From Shimia sp. SK013 (GTDB lineage Bacteria; Pseudomonadota; Alphaproteobacteria; Rhodobacterales; Rhodobacteraceae): a DNA stretch of 64,000 bases. Below the pieces are notes generated by a model. The model saw only the letters and a program-made list of their open reading frames with translations. It ran no database searches and was not told where the DNA came from. Positions 1-8,440 of the stretch are shown here, piece after piece (within the stretch, counting starts at the first letter, position 1; every line of letters starts with the position of its first letter). Both the position numbers and the translations under genes were made by a program. The stretch lies in contig NZ_LAJH01000012.1 in the NCBI RefSeq assembly GCF_001292625.1, positions 434,001-498,000 of the forward strand, given 5' to 3'.

Positions 1-327
1 GATATAAAGAGAGAGCAACCAAGGCGCGGTGGCGTTGATTGTCATCGAGGTGTTCATCTGCTCAAGCGGGATCTGGTCAAACAGGGCGCGCATGTCGCCC
101 AGATGGCCGACCGGAACGCCGACTTTGCCAACTTCGCCGCGCGACAGAATGTGATCGCTGTCGTAACCGGTCTGTGTGGGCAGATCGAATGCCACCGAAA
201 GGCCGGTTTGGCCCTTTTCCAGATTGGCGCGGTAAAGAGCATTGGACGCGGTGGCCGTGGAGTGGCCAGCATAAGTGCGGATCAACCACGGACGGTCCTT
301 GGTGCGGTCTTGCTGCGTCTGCGACAT
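1..327 (-). CDS. meaA: ethylmalonyl-CoA mutase, N-terminal part (cut by window edge)
   Basis: Reading leftwards from the ATG at 327 gives an open frame of 109 codons to the window edge, so only the N-terminus is present. It begins [21 protein letters not shown] and continues with [14 protein letters not shown], the conserved N-terminal pattern of B12-dependent acyl-CoA mutases. Family knowledge: MeaA converts (2R)-ethylmalonyl-CoA to methylsuccinyl-CoA in the cytoplasm, the step following the Ccr/epimerase steps of the ethylmalonyl-CoA pathway. The start has a good ribosome site (AGGAGG about 9 bases upstream). ccr lies 1.7 kb away, supporting ethylmalonyl-CoA mutase over methylmalonyl-CoA mutase; that choice is inference because the substrate-determining part is outside the window. 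Confidence 0.85.
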   Translation of the reverse strand, partial: MSQTQQDRTKDRPWLIRTYAGHSTATASNALYRANLEKGQTGLSVAFDLPTQTGYDSDHILSRGEVGKVGVPVGHLGDMRALFDQIPLEQMNTSMTINATAPWLLSLYI

Positions 328-363
328 CTGGGGCCTCCTGAATCACTGTGAAGAACACGGCGG

Positions 364-420
364 GCAATATTGTTGCGTGAGAACCTAGTTGCGCGAAATT
401 TCATATGCAAGCGAATTTGC
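364..420. promoter_or_regulatory. operator-like GCAA/TTGC repeats upstream of meaA
   Basis: The divergent gap between meaA and the acyltransferase gene holds two imperfect inverted repeats with GCAA/TTGC arms: GCAA-N5-TTGC at 364-376 and GCAAGCGAATTTGC at 407-420. The latter matches 12 of 14 bases of a sequence at 1940-1953 before ccr. Read towards meaA, CAATATTGCCC follows; CAATATTACCC follows the ccr copy. A common regulator of both pathway genes is inferred. Confidence 0.5.
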
Positions 421-522
421 TGCGATGCGGCGTGATGAGACGTGGGGTCGTGCCCGCGCACGTACGCCGACCAAGCGAGATTTCCTGTTTACTGCGCGTG
501 CGAAGCGTTGCAAGGGTGAGCC

Positions 523-1884
523 ATGACGCAGACTGTCGAATTACCTATCTGGCTGTTTATCCTGATCATGCTGTTTGCGGCAGTCACGGCGGCCAGCCAC
601 TTTTTGTTTCCATCCGTTCGCTGGTTTTTCCGTCGTCGAATGGAGAAGGCCGTGGCGCGGCTCAACGAGCGGTTGGAGCGGCCAATTGAGCCGTTCAAGC
701 TGGCGCGGCGTTACGACATGATCCAGCGGTTGATTTACCAGCCAGATGTGGCGCAGGCGGTGACCGAACATGCGGCAGAAACCGGGGTGCCGGAGAACGT
801 CGCCTTTGAAGAGGCCAAGCGATATGCGCGCGAGATTGTGCCGTCGTTTTCGGCGTCGGCCTATTTCGGATTTGCCATCCGTTTGGCGCGGTTTCTGAGC
901 CGGGCGTTGTATCGTGTGCGGCTGGTGCATTTTGATGAGGACGGGATCAACGCCATCCCAAAAGACGCAACGGTGGTCTTTGTGATGAACCACCGCAGCA
1001 ACATGGATTACGTTCTGGTGACCTATCTGGCGGCGCAGCGATCGGCGCTGGCTTATGCGGTTGGGGAATGGGCGCGAGTATGGCCGCTGAGCCGGTTGAT
1101 CAAGGCGATGGGGGCCTACTTTATCCGGCGTAAATCGCGCAACGCGCTGTATCGTAAGGTTCTGGCGGCATATGTGCGGCTTGCCACGCAAGGCGGTGTG
1201 TCGCAAGCCATGTTCCCCGAAGGCGGGTTGAGTTTGGATGGCGCGCCGCAGCAACCGAAGTTGGGATTGCTCAAATACATCACCGACACGTATGAGCCCG
1301 GCGGGCGGGACGTTGTGTTTGTGCCGGTGGCGCTGAACTATGACCGCGTGCTTGAGGACCGGATCCTGATCAACGCTCAGGCCAGCGGCGGGCGGCGTTT
1401 TGACGCCAAGATCAGCGTGGTTGCGGGTTTCTTTTTTAAACAGATCTGGCTGCGTATCCGCGGCAAATATCACAAGTTCGGATATGCGGCGGTAAGCTTT
1501 GGCACCCCGCTTTCGCTGTCGGAGTTCAGCAACACCTATGAGGGCGAATTGGCTAAGCCGCTTGCCCGCGAATTGATGGAACGGATCAATGGTGTGGTGC
1601 CGGTGCTGCCAGCGCCGATGGTGGCTGCGATTATCCTAGCCAGCGACGCGCCGATTAGCCGGAGCGCGATTGAGACGGCCTATGACGGCTGGATGCAAAA
1701 GCTGGCCCGTGAGCACATTCATTTGCCGCGGGGCGATCTGAGTTATGCGACCGAGGCGGGGTTGCGCATTTTGGAAGAACGCCGCGTCATTCTGCGCCAC
1801 AACGGTACATTTGAAGCCAACCCTGAACGGCGTGATATACTTTCTTTTTATGCCAATTCCATTGCACATCTGCTGAAGGAATAG
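523..1884 (+). CDS. glycerol-3-phosphate/lysophospholipid acyltransferase (PlsB/PlsC-like)
   Basis: A 453-residue protein with one N-terminal membrane helix (about residues 8-30) and a PlsC-type acyltransferase domain. The catalytic HX4D motif is visible as NHRSNMD at 156-162 and the substrate-binding block as FPEGG at 231-235. Family members transfer acyl groups to glycerol-3-phosphate or lysophosphatidate at the inner membrane; which acceptor is used cannot be told from sequence. It is longer than plain PlsC (about 240 residues), with an extra C-terminal region of roughly 150 residues. The ATG at 523 follows AAGGGTGAG. It is divergent from meaA and precedes ccr on the same strand with a 148-base gap, so it may be co-transcribed with ccr or only adjacent. 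Confidence 0.85.
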   Translation: MTQTVELPIWLFILIMLFAAVTAASHFLFPSVRWFFRRRMEKAVARLNERLERPIEPFKLARRYDMIQRLIYQPDVAQAVTEHAAETGVPENVAFEEAKRYAREIVPSFSASAYFGFAIRLARFLSRALYRVRLVHFDEDGINAIPKDATVVFVMNHRSNMDYVLVTYLAAQRSALAYAVGEWARVWPLSRLIKAMGAYFIRRKSRNALYRKVLAAYVRLATQGGVSQAMFPEGGLSLDGAPQQPKLGLLKYITDTYEPGGRDVVFVPVALNYDRVLEDRILINAQASGGRRFDAKISVVAGFFFKQIWLRIRGKYHKFGYAAVSFGTPLSLSEFSNTYEGELAKPLARELMERINGVVPVLPAPMVAAIILASDAPISRSAIETAYDGWMQKLAREHIHLPRGDLSYATEAGLRILEERRVILRHNGTFEANPERRDILSFYANSIAHLLKE

Positions 1885-1891
1885 TGCAAGT

Positions 1892-1908
1892 GCAGCATTG
1901 ATTGCTGC
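1892..1908. other. small perfect inverted repeat downstream of the acyltransferase gene
   Basis: GCAGCA and TGCTGC flank a five-base loop (TTGAT) just after the acyltransferase stop codon. There is no T tract, so it is not a convincing intrinsic terminator. It lies about 30 bases before the GCAA/TTGC operator of ccr and could be part of the ccr control region. Confidence 0.35.
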
Positions 1909-1939
1909 AGCTGCTGGGTTATAAAGTTTCAAAAACACG

Positions 1940-1961
1940 GCAAGCGTAGTTGCAATATTAC
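1940..1961 (+). promoter_or_regulatory. operator-like sequence upstream of ccr shared with meaA
   Basis: GCAAGCGTAGTTGC at 1940-1953 is an imperfect palindrome (GCAA-N6-TTGC) matching 12 of 14 bases of the sequence at 407-420 before meaA. It runs into CAATATTACCC (to 1961), matching the CAATATTGCCC before meaA. The placement, about 80 bases before the ccr start, fits a promoter-proximal regulator site. The protein that binds is not identifiable here; ScfR/PccR-type regulators of acyl-CoA genes are known to use TTTGC/GCAAA half-sites, which is only an analogy. Confidence 0.5.
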
Positions 1962-2032
1962 CCATCCATCGATATTTCATGGGGGGACAGCGCGATTCTG
2001 CATCGCGGCAACATCAACAGATGGAGGCACTC

Positions 2033-3319
2033 ATGGCTCTGGATACCGAAAGCGCAATTGCGTCTTATGACGCTCCTAAAAAAGACCTCTATGAAGTGGG
2101 TGAAATTCCACCGATGGGATATGTGCCTAAGCAGATGTATGCATGGGCAATTCGGCGTGAGCGTCAGGGCGAACCTGATAAGGCAATGCTGCAAGAAGTT
2201 GTAGACGTGCCAACACTGGACAGTCACGAAGTGCTGGTTCTGGTGATGGCAGCGGGTGTGAACTACAACGGTGTTTGGGCCGGTCTGGGCGTGCCTGTTT
2301 CCATGTTTGATGTGCACAAGCAGCCATATCACATTGCAGGATCTGACGCGGCGGGCATCGTTTGGGCCGTCGGCGACAAGGTCAAGCGCTGGAAAGTTGG
2401 CGACGAAGTTGTGATTCACTGCAATCAGGATGACGGCGACGACGAAGAGTGCAACGGCGGCGATCCGATGTATTCCGAAAGCCAGCGCATCTGGGGTTAT
2501 GAAACACCTGATGGGTCGTTCTCGCAGTTCACACGTGTTCAGGCGCAGCAATTGATGCCGCGTCCCAAGCACCTGACCTGGGAAGAGAGCGCCTGTTATA
2601 CGCTGACACTGGCAACTGCTTATCGGATGCTGTTCGGCCACCACCCGCACGAGCTTAAGCCGGGTCAGAACGTTCTGGTTTGGGGCGCGTCCGGGGGGTT
2701 GGGTTCTTATGCGATCCAGCTGATTAATGCGGCAGGCGGCAACGCAATTGGCGTGATTTCGGATGAGGACAAACGGCAGTTTGTAATGGATCTTGGCGCC
2801 AAGGGTGTTCTGAACCGCAAAGATTTTGACTGCTGGGGTCAACTGCCCACTGTGAACACGCCGGAGTATGCCGAATGGTTCAAAGAAACACGTAAATTCG
2901 GCAAAGCCATTTGGGACATCACCGGTAAAGGCAACAATGTCGATATCGTGTTTGAACACCCCGGTGAGGCGACGTTCCCTGTATCGTCTTTTGTTTGCAA
3001 AAAGGGTGGCATGGTTGTGATTTGCGCCGGTACGTCCGGTTTCAACTGTACGTTTGATGTGCGTTACATGTGGATGCACCAGAAGCGTTTGCAGGGCAGC
3101 CACTTTGCCCACCTCAAGCAGGCGGCATCCGCCAACAAGCTGATGGTTGAGCGTCGTCTGGACCCGTGTATGTCCGAAGTTTTCCCTTGGGCAGAGCTGC
3201 CTGACGCACACATGAAAATGCTGCGCAACGAGCACAAGCCGGGCAACATGTCGGTGCTGGTGCAGGCGCCAAAGACTGGCCTGCGTACTTTGGAAGAGGT
3301 GCTTGAAGCAGGTAAGTAA
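2033..3319 (+). CDS. ccr: crotonyl-CoA carboxylase/reductase
   Basis: A 428-residue medium-chain dehydrogenase/reductase protein. The N-terminal half carries the GroES-like domain (GVNYNGVWAGLGVP, then HIAGSDAAGIVWAVGDKV) and the middle a Rossmann nucleotide site (WGASGGLGSYAIQL, about residues 212-226). FEHPGEATFPVS and KKGGMVVICAGTSGF are characteristic of Ccr. The enzyme reductively carboxylates crotonyl-CoA with NADPH and CO2 to ethylmalonyl-CoA, the committed step of acetyl-CoA assimilation without isocitrate lyase. The ATG at 2033 was preferred over upstream in-frame codons because GGAGGC sits 6 bases before it and the protein then starts MALDTESAIASYDAPKK, as in homologues. The partner mutase meaA lies in the same locus. 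Confidence 0.97.
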   Translation: MALDTESAIASYDAPKKDLYEVGEIPPMGYVPKQMYAWAIRRERQGEPDKAMLQEVVDVPTLDSHEVLVLVMAAGVNYNGVWAGLGVPVSMFDVHKQPYHIAGSDAAGIVWAVGDKVKRWKVGDEVVIHCNQDDGDDEECNGGDPMYSESQRIWGYETPDGSFSQFTRVQAQQLMPRPKHLTWEESACYTLTLATAYRMLFGHHPHELKPGQNVLVWGASGGLGSYAIQLINAAGGNAIGVISDEDKRQFVMDLGAKGVLNRKDFDCWGQLPTVNTPEYAEWFKETRKFGKAIWDITGKGNNVDIVFEHPGEATFPVSSFVCKKGGMVVICAGTSGFNCTFDVRYMWMHQKRLQGSHFAHLKQAASANKLMVERRLDPCMSEVFPWAELPDAHMKMLRNEHKPGNMSVLVQAPKTGLRTLEEVLEAGK

Positions 3320-3334
3320 GACTTACAATTTGAT

Positions 3335-3388
3335 AAAACGGTTTCCCCGTTTTCGACTTACCCCGGGCCGCAAGGCTCGGGGTTTTTT
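3335..3388 (+). terminator. tandem hairpins and intrinsic terminator after ccr
   Basis: A first AT-flanked stem (AAAACGG/CCGTTTT, 3335-3353) is followed by a stronger one: CCCCGGGCC at 3361-3369, loop GCAA, GGCTCGGGG at 3374-3382, then six T at 3383-3388. The second has one G-T wobble in nine pairs and is a textbook Rho-independent terminator for ccr. Confidence 0.9.
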
Positions 3389-3481
3389 GATTTTTGGGCG
3401 TGTCCGCGTTAGCGTGAGGTATTGGACCAGCTGAATTGACTTTGAACATACCGAAACTGAACACCAGCATTGGATTGCCTC

Positions 3482-5056
3482 ATGCATCTATTTGGAAAGC
3501 TAAGCATTAAACTGATTGGATTCGCCTGCGTTGCTGTCATGGCCGCCGGCACTGTGAACGCAGAAGAAACCGTTCCCGGATACAACACCCCCATACCTGA
3601 AGACATAATGACGCCTGACGTTGTTGAAACACGCATCGGCACATTGCGATTTGATGACGGGCGTCCGACGCCCGAAACAAGTGCGTTGATGTGGGACACT
3701 TTGGATTTCATGCGCGGCGTCGAGGTTTTTCTGAACTTTATTCCGGCAACGTCCATCGAAGGCATTCGACGTGGGCACGTGGAAATGGGCATTGAAACGT
3801 CAAACCAAGTCATGGTTTTTGACAAATTAATGGATTCCAATCCGCTGTTTCTGACGGGGAACACGGACACAATTTACGGCATGACCATGCTGGATCTTGA
3901 AAGAGACGGCGCTACGGTGATTGAAATTCCGAAAGGGCAGGGACCGGCGACGGTCAACGACGCTTATTTCCGGTTTGTCGCGGATATGGGCGTTCCGGGA
4001 TTGGATAAAGGCGAAGGGGGCAAGTACCTGATTTTGCCGCCGGAATACGAAGGCGAGCTTGATCCGCCAGAAGGAGGCTATGAGGCCCAAGTGGACGGCG
4101 AGACCTATTTCGTGTCGAAATCGACCAGTTACGTCAATTGGTTCATCGCACGGGGATTTCTTGTGGATGGCAAGACTGACACAGCCGTCGCGGCCTATAA
4201 GACGGGGTTGCGCATCTATCCTTTGGCCCAAAAAGACAACCCACCTGAAATGGAGTTCATCAGCGGGTCCGAGCAGGTATTCAACACGATCCATGCCAAC
4301 ACATTTGAGTTTTATCACGAACTCGACGAAGTGATACAGCGGGAACCGACCAGTATGCTGGACCCAGAACTGCGCGGACTTGCCGCGTCTATTGGGATCG
4401 AAAAGGGCAAACCATTCGCACCCGATGAGCGCATGAGCGAAATACTTCGGGAAGCTGTGGCGGTTGGCAACGCAACCGCGCGGTCGATTTGGTTGAAACC
4501 GCGGGATCCAGACGCTTACCTGTATGAGAACAGCGGTTGGTATACGGCATTTGTCGGTGGCAGCTATCAGTGGCTCAAGAATGACGGTGATGGCGGGCGG
4601 TATGCGGACGCACGGACCATGTTCTTTTATATGGCGACCGTGAACACGCCTGCGATGGTTTTGAAAATTCCGGGTGTTGGATCGCAATATGCATTGAACG
4701 CGACGGATTCGGATGGGGTGTTTCTGAACGGGTCGGGTAATTATAAATTGGAAATTCCGGCGAATGTGCCAGCCAAAGATTTCTGGTCTGTGGTTGTATA
4801 TGACCCGCAAACGCGGTCCGAATTACAAACCAGCCAACCGTATCCGTCCAAAAACAACAAGCGCGACCCGATTGTGGAGAATGCGGATGGATCCGTAACG
4901 CTTTACTTCGGACCGGAGGCACCGGAAGGCCAAGAGGCTAACTGGGTGCAAACCATCCCGGAAAAAGGGTGGTTTGTGCTGCTCCGGCTTTATGGCCCGC
5001 TTGATGAATGGTTTGATCGGACGTGGCAGCCGGGAGAGTTCGAACGGCTTGAGTGA
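3482..5056 (+). CDS. secreted DUF1254/DUF1214 domain protein
   Basis: A 524-residue protein with a signal peptide (hydrophobic core about residues 9-22, likely cleavage after TVNA at 27). The N-terminal half fits DUF1254 (FLNFIPATSIEGIRRG, SNPLFLTGNTDTIYG, NDAYFRFVADMG) and the C-terminal half DUF1214 (NGSGNYKLEIPANVPAKDFWSVVVYDPQTRSE, ending GWFVLLRLYGPLDEWFD). The family is widespread and exported to the periplasm, but no reaction is firmly established. A TTG at 3470 would add four residues; ATG 3482 is preferred as a normal start of a signal peptide, although no strong ribosome site is visible for either. It stands alone after the ccr terminator. Confidence 0.85.
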   Translation: MHLFGKLSIKLIGFACVAVMAAGTVNAEETVPGYNTPIPEDIMTPDVVETRIGTLRFDDGRPTPETSALMWDTLDFMRGVEVFLNFIPATSIEGIRRGHVEMGIETSNQVMVFDKLMDSNPLFLTGNTDTIYGMTMLDLERDGATVIEIPKGQGPATVNDAYFRFVADMGVPGLDKGEGGKYLILPPEYEGELDPPEGGYEAQVDGETYFVSKSTSYVNWFIARGFLVDGKTDTAVAAYKTGLRIYPLAQKDNPPEMEFISGSEQVFNTIHANTFEFYHELDEVIQREPTSMLDPELRGLAASIGIEKGKPFAPDERMSEILREAVAVGNATARSIWLKPRDPDAYLYENSGWYTAFVGGSYQWLKNDGDGGRYADARTMFFYMATVNTPAMVLKIPGVGSQYALNATDSDGVFLNGSGNYKLEIPANVPAKDFWSVVVYDPQTRSELQTSQPYPSKNNKRDPIVENADGSVTLYFGPEAPEGQEANWVQTIPEKGWFVLLRLYGPLDEWFDRTWQPGEFERLE

Positions 5057-5101
5057 CCCAAGTTTGTCGATCTGAGAGTGCAGGTCGGAAAAACGCAAAG
5101 G

Positions 5102-5128
5102 GGGCGGGGAAACAGTGTTTGCCCGCCC
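5102..5128 (+). terminator. hairpin after the DUF1254 gene, weak T tract
   Basis: GGGCGGG at 5102-5108 pairs with CCCGCCC at 5122-5128, with an inner AAAC/GTTT helix. Only two T follow, so it may be a transcript-stabilising or Rho-assisted end rather than a full intrinsic terminator. Confidence 0.45.
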
Positions 5129-5186
5129 TTGCCAAAAGCCGCGAAACCGGCTGGCCCCCATCCGCCGCCCAATATAGGGTCGCGCC

Positions 5187-6719
5187 ATGAGCAGCACACC
5201 CGTTACATTCAGCCACGATCAGGCCGAGGCCTTTGACAATATCTCCACCTTACTCAAGGGGCTTGGGGTGGATTTGGACGATGGCATTTTGACGCCAGCC
5301 TCTGAGGGCAAAACCGCGATTGCGGCGGTGACCGGCAAGGCTGGGTCGGGCAAAACCTTGTTGTTGGCCGAGATGGTCAAAGCGCTGGAAGCGGCGGGCG
5401 TGGACATCGTTTCCGGTGATTATGAGGGTAAAAAGCGCAAAGATCGCAGGACCTTGGCGATTTTGGCGCCCACCAACAAAGCGGCGAGTGTTTTGCGGAT
5501 GCGCGGCGTGCCGGCGACGACCATTCACCGGATTATTTATACGCCGGTTTATGATCCGGAATACGAAAAGATTGCGGAATGGCTCGCGGAAAATGGCGAG
5601 CGGCCCGAGATTGAGGGGCTGACGGATGAGGCGCTGGATCGTGCAGCGGCATTTTATCAACTGCACAAATCCATCCCCGGAGCGCTGGCGGCGGCCGGGC
5701 TGCGGGGCAGTGATTTCATTACCGGCTGGAAGCGGCGGGATGATCCGTTGGACATCGGATTTATCGACGAAAGCTCGATGCTGGATGACAAGCAGTTTGA
5801 CGACCTGAAAGAGATTTTCAGCACGCTGGTGCTGTTTGGTGATCCGGCGCAGTTGGCACCTGTGAACCAGTCGGGCACGATGGTGTTTGATAAATTGCCG
5901 GCGCCGGCGGTGTATAATCTTGAGCGTATCCACCGACAGGAGGCCGACAATCCGATCCTTGATCTGGCGCATGCGCTGGCTGATCCGGAGCTGTCGTTTC
6001 AGGATTTTGAGCGCATGGTCGAGGATGTGTCACGCAAGGATGACAGGGTAATTCTTGCGCAACGGGTTGAGGTTGACCTGATGGCGCGCTCGCCGGTTTT
6101 GGTGTGGCGCAATGCGACACGCATCCGGCTGATCGAGGCGTTCCGGCGGGTGCATCATGCGCCTGAGGACGAACTTTTGGCGGGCGAGCCGTTGATTTGT
6201 GATGGCATTGAGTTGCCCGCGAAGCACCGTAAGAAGCGGCTGGATCTGGAGGCGCGCGGGCTGATCAAAGGTGCGCAGGTTGTGTACCTCGGGCCCGGAC
6301 GAAAACCGGGATTTTCACGTTTGCATGTGATGGGGGCGGAAGACCCTCGGGTGTCTGCAGCCTCGATCGTAAAGATTGAAAAGCCGGACGAGGAAGAGCC
6401 GTTTATTCCGTTTGCGGCCCGTATGGGAGCGACGTTTTTGCACGGCGCTGCGGTGACGATCCACAAGGCGCAGGGCAGCCAGTGGGAGAACGTGCAGGTG
6501 TTTGCGCCGGACCTGTTTGTGGCGGCGCGGATGAACCGGATCGAAGCGGGGCAGCCATTGTGGAAACGGCTGGCTTATGTGGCGATCACGCGGGCGAGTG
6601 AGCGGCTTTATTGGGTTGTCAGGAACCGGTTGGCCAAGCCGACCTATGATTTGCAGGTCGATGATCTGGCGGTGGCGCCGGTGCCGTTGACGTTGGAAGT
6701 GCAGGAGGATGCGCCATGA
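5187..6719 (+). CDS. RecD-like ATP-dependent DNA helicase
   Basis: A 510-residue SF1 helicase. Walker A is GKAGSGKT at 50-57, Walker B is FIDESSM near residue 192, and motif III-like FGDPAQLAPV follows. The C-terminal UvrD_C_2 region contains VTIHKAQGSQWENVQVF and YVAITRASERLYWVV. It resembles the short RecD-like helicases that stand alone, without RecB/RecC partners or the N-terminal domain of RecD2. The cytoplasmic role is presumably 5'-3' DNA unwinding; substrate and partner are unknown. An AATATAGGG sequence lies directly before the start at about 5171, possibly a -10 element giving a very short leader. The last four bases overlap the next gene (ATGA), indicating translational coupling. 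Confidence 0.88.
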   Translation: MSSTPVTFSHDQAEAFDNISTLLKGLGVDLDDGILTPASEGKTAIAAVTGKAGSGKTLLLAEMVKALEAAGVDIVSGDYEGKKRKDRRTLAILAPTNKAASVLRMRGVPATTIHRIIYTPVYDPEYEKIAEWLAENGERPEIEGLTDEALDRAAAFYQLHKSIPGALAAAGLRGSDFITGWKRRDDPLDIGFIDESSMLDDKQFDDLKEIFSTLVLFGDPAQLAPVNQSGTMVFDKLPAPAVYNLERIHRQEADNPILDLAHALADPELSFQDFERMVEDVSRKDDRVILAQRVEVDLMARSPVLVWRNATRIRLIEAFRRVHHAPEDELLAGEPLICDGIELPAKHRKKRLDLEARGLIKGAQVVYLGPGRKPGFSRLHVMGAEDPRVSAASIVKIEKPDEEEPFIPFAARMGATFLHGAAVTIHKAQGSQWENVQVFAPDLFVAARMNRIEAGQPLWKRLAYVAITRASERLYWVVRNRLAKPTYDLQVDDLAVAPVPLTLEVQEDAP

Positions 6720-7444
6720 AAAGAATTATCATCACAGGGGCAAGTCAGGGAATTGGCCGCACGACGGCTGAGGTGTTTCTGGATGCGGGCTGGCGTGTGG
6801 GTCTGTTGGCGCGAAGTGCGGAGAGGCTGGCGGCGGTGGCCGAGGGACGCGATGGCGCGGTGGTGCTTGAGGCTGATGTGAATGACGCGGCTGCGATGGC
6901 GGCGGCGTTTGCACGGTTTGTCGACACGGCGGGACGGCTGGACGCGCTGTTTAACAACGCGGGGCTGTTTGGGCCTGCGGGAACCATAGACGAGGTGCCG
7001 CTGGCGGGATTTGACGAGGTCATGTCCGTCAATGTGCGCGGCATGTTTGTGGCCGCACAGTTGGCGTTCAAACAGATGCGCACCCAAAGCCCAGCGGGGG
7101 GACGGATCATCAACAATGGCAGCCTATCGGCGCATGTGCCGCGCGAAGGATCGGTCTGTTACACAATGAGCAAACATGCCATCACAGGCTTGACGCGTAC
7201 GCTGTCGCTGGACGGCCGGCCTTATGACATCGCGTGCGGGCAGATCGATATTGGCAATGCCGCTACGGATATGGTGGCGGGTTTGAATGATGCTTTGGTG
7301 GCTGAGGGCAAAGACCCTATTGCCACGATGGACGTGGCGGATGCGGCGAAATCGGTACTGCATATGGCGGAGTTGCCATTGGCCTCCAACGTGCAGTTCA
7401 TGACGGTGATGGCGACCAAAATGCCTTTTATCGGGCGCGGTTAG
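6716..7444 (+). CDS. SDR family oxidoreductase
   Basis: A 242-residue classical short-chain dehydrogenase. It shows the cofactor glycine motif TGASQGIG at residues 7-14, NNAG near residue 80, and the catalytic serine (NNGSLSAH) and YTMSK lysine/tyrosine pair, so an active NAD(P)-dependent oxidoreductase is expected. The substrate cannot be predicted. It overlaps the helicase gene by four bases and is followed within two bases by a small gene, so the three look like one operon. Confidence 0.9.
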   Translation: MKRIIITGASQGIGRTTAEVFLDAGWRVGLLARSAERLAAVAEGRDGAVVLEADVNDAAAMAAAFARFVDTAGRLDALFNNAGLFGPAGTIDEVPLAGFDEVMSVNVRGMFVAAQLAFKQMRTQSPAGGRIINNGSLSAHVPREGSVCYTMSKHAITGLTRTLSLDGRPYDIACGQIDIGNAATDMVAGLNDALVAEGKDPIATMDVADAAKSVLHMAELPLASNVQFMTVMATKMPFIGRG

Positions 7445-7445
7445 A

Positions 7446-7664
7446 ATGCGGGAAAGTTTGCGCGCGAAAGCAATCGAGGTTTGTGACCGAAAGATTGCCG
7501 CCAAGGGAGAAACGGTTGGGCTGTCGTTTTATGCGTTTTTCGCTAACAAAAATGACAACCCCGATTTGCTTTGGGAAGCTGCACATTGGTGGATAAAGGT
7601 TCACGCGCTTGATCATTTCGAGAAAGCTGTGAAAATCCGCGCGATGATTGCCGCCGGGCACTAG
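7446..7664 (+). CDS. small conserved protein (DUF6500-like)
   Basis: A 72-residue soluble protein starting one base after the SDR stop codon. It has a basic helical N-terminus (MRESLRAKAIEVCDRKIAAKGE), an aromatic middle (LSFYAFFANKNDNPDLLWEAAHWWI) and a helical tail. No membrane segment or catalytic motif is visible. It resembles a small protein family seen in marine alphaproteobacteria (I believe DUF6500, unchecked). Tight spacing supports a real gene co-translated with the SDR. Its stop converges with that of the opposite-strand gene 11 bases away. Confidence 0.7.
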   Translation: MRESLRAKAIEVCDRKIAAKGETVGLSFYAFFANKNDNPDLLWEAAHWWIKVHALDHFEKAVKIRAMIAAGH

Positions 7665-7675
7665 GACCGAAAGGC

Positions 7676-8440
7676 TTAGGTGCGGCGGAAAAGTTGAAAC
7701 ACCGCCGAGGCGAGCCAACCTGCGGCAATGGCAATCGCCAAAGACATGAGGCCATACCAAAGCGGTTTTTGACGGGACAGGTCATAGAGCCAGCGTTCCA
7801 GCCCCACTTTGTTGACGTTGATCACGGTTTCAAATTGCGACACCACGTTGCCGCCGCGGGTCAGGAAAATCCGCGTGGGATAATTTCCTTCGGTCAGGTT
7901 TGCGGGCATCTGGATGGTTGTGCGAAACAGGGTTTGTTCGTCAAACCGCACCGCGCCGTCGAGCTTTTGATAAAGGCCCTCGTTCTGGCGGATGCGGATC
8001 ACGGCCTCGGTGAAATCTTGCGGGTTGGCGACATCCATCGGCGCGCCAACAGAACGGATCGCCAGCGGGATGGAGACTTTGTGGCGTTGATCTTCGACGT
8101 TGGAGAGCGCCTCGGAGAAGGGCACTGAGGTGGCCACGGCATAAAAACTTGGCGCGGTGTCGACCTCAATGGCGTCGGTATTGACCCAGATGCCAAACCG
8201 GCGCTCTTTACGGCGCACAGTGATCGGACCCGTAGGGCCGGAGACTGCGATCACCACTTGCAGCGGCGGCGTTTCCTGAATGGCGGTTTCGCGTTTGACG
8301 GCGCCAAACAGCAAGATTTCTTTGCCGTTGAACGTGGCGGTGATGGCGACTTTGTCTTGGCTGAGGCCGAGCACAACCTCTTCGGCGCGGGCTGGAAGTG
8401 TCGCAAGGGTCAGCAAAAGGAGCAGGCTGCGCAGTAACAT
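7676..8440 (-). CDS. TIGR02186 family membrane-anchored protein, partner of the TauE/SafE exporter
   Basis: A 254-residue protein with a signal peptide (LLLLLTLATLPARA, cleavage about residue 19), a mostly beta extracytoplasmic part, and a C-terminal membrane helix near residues 228-248 (WYGLMSLAIAIAAGWLASAVFQLF). The pattern (EEVVLGLSQDKVAITATFNGKEILLFGAVKRE) matches the family called TIGR02186, which sits next to sulfite-exporter-type permeases. Its ATG overlaps the exporter's stop (TGATG), so the two are translationally coupled. A periplasmic accessory role in anion export is inferred from context. Confidence 0.85.
   Translation of the reverse strand: MLLRSLLLLLTLATLPARAEEVVLGLSQDKVAITATFNGKEILLFGAVKRETAIQETPPLQVVIAVSGPTGPITVRRKERRFGIWVNTDAIEVDTAPSFYAVATSVPFSEALSNVEDQRHKVSIPLAIRSVGAPMDVANPQDFTEAVIRIRQNEGLYQKLDGAVRFDEQTLFRTTIQMPANLTEGNYPTRIFLTRGGNVVSQFETVINVNKVGLERWLYDLSRQKPLWYGLMSLAIAIAAGWLASAVFQLFRRT

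Noticed and set aside
541-1473. Long minus-strand open frame (310 codons) opposite the acyltransferase gene
   Set aside because: It is the shadow of a GC-rich coding frame; it has no ribosome site and no family pattern, whereas the plus frame has a clear HX4D acyltransferase.
5057-5186. LexA-type SOS box before the RecD-like helicase
   Set aside because: No GTTC-N7-GTTC or GAAC-N7-GAAC motif is present in the gap.
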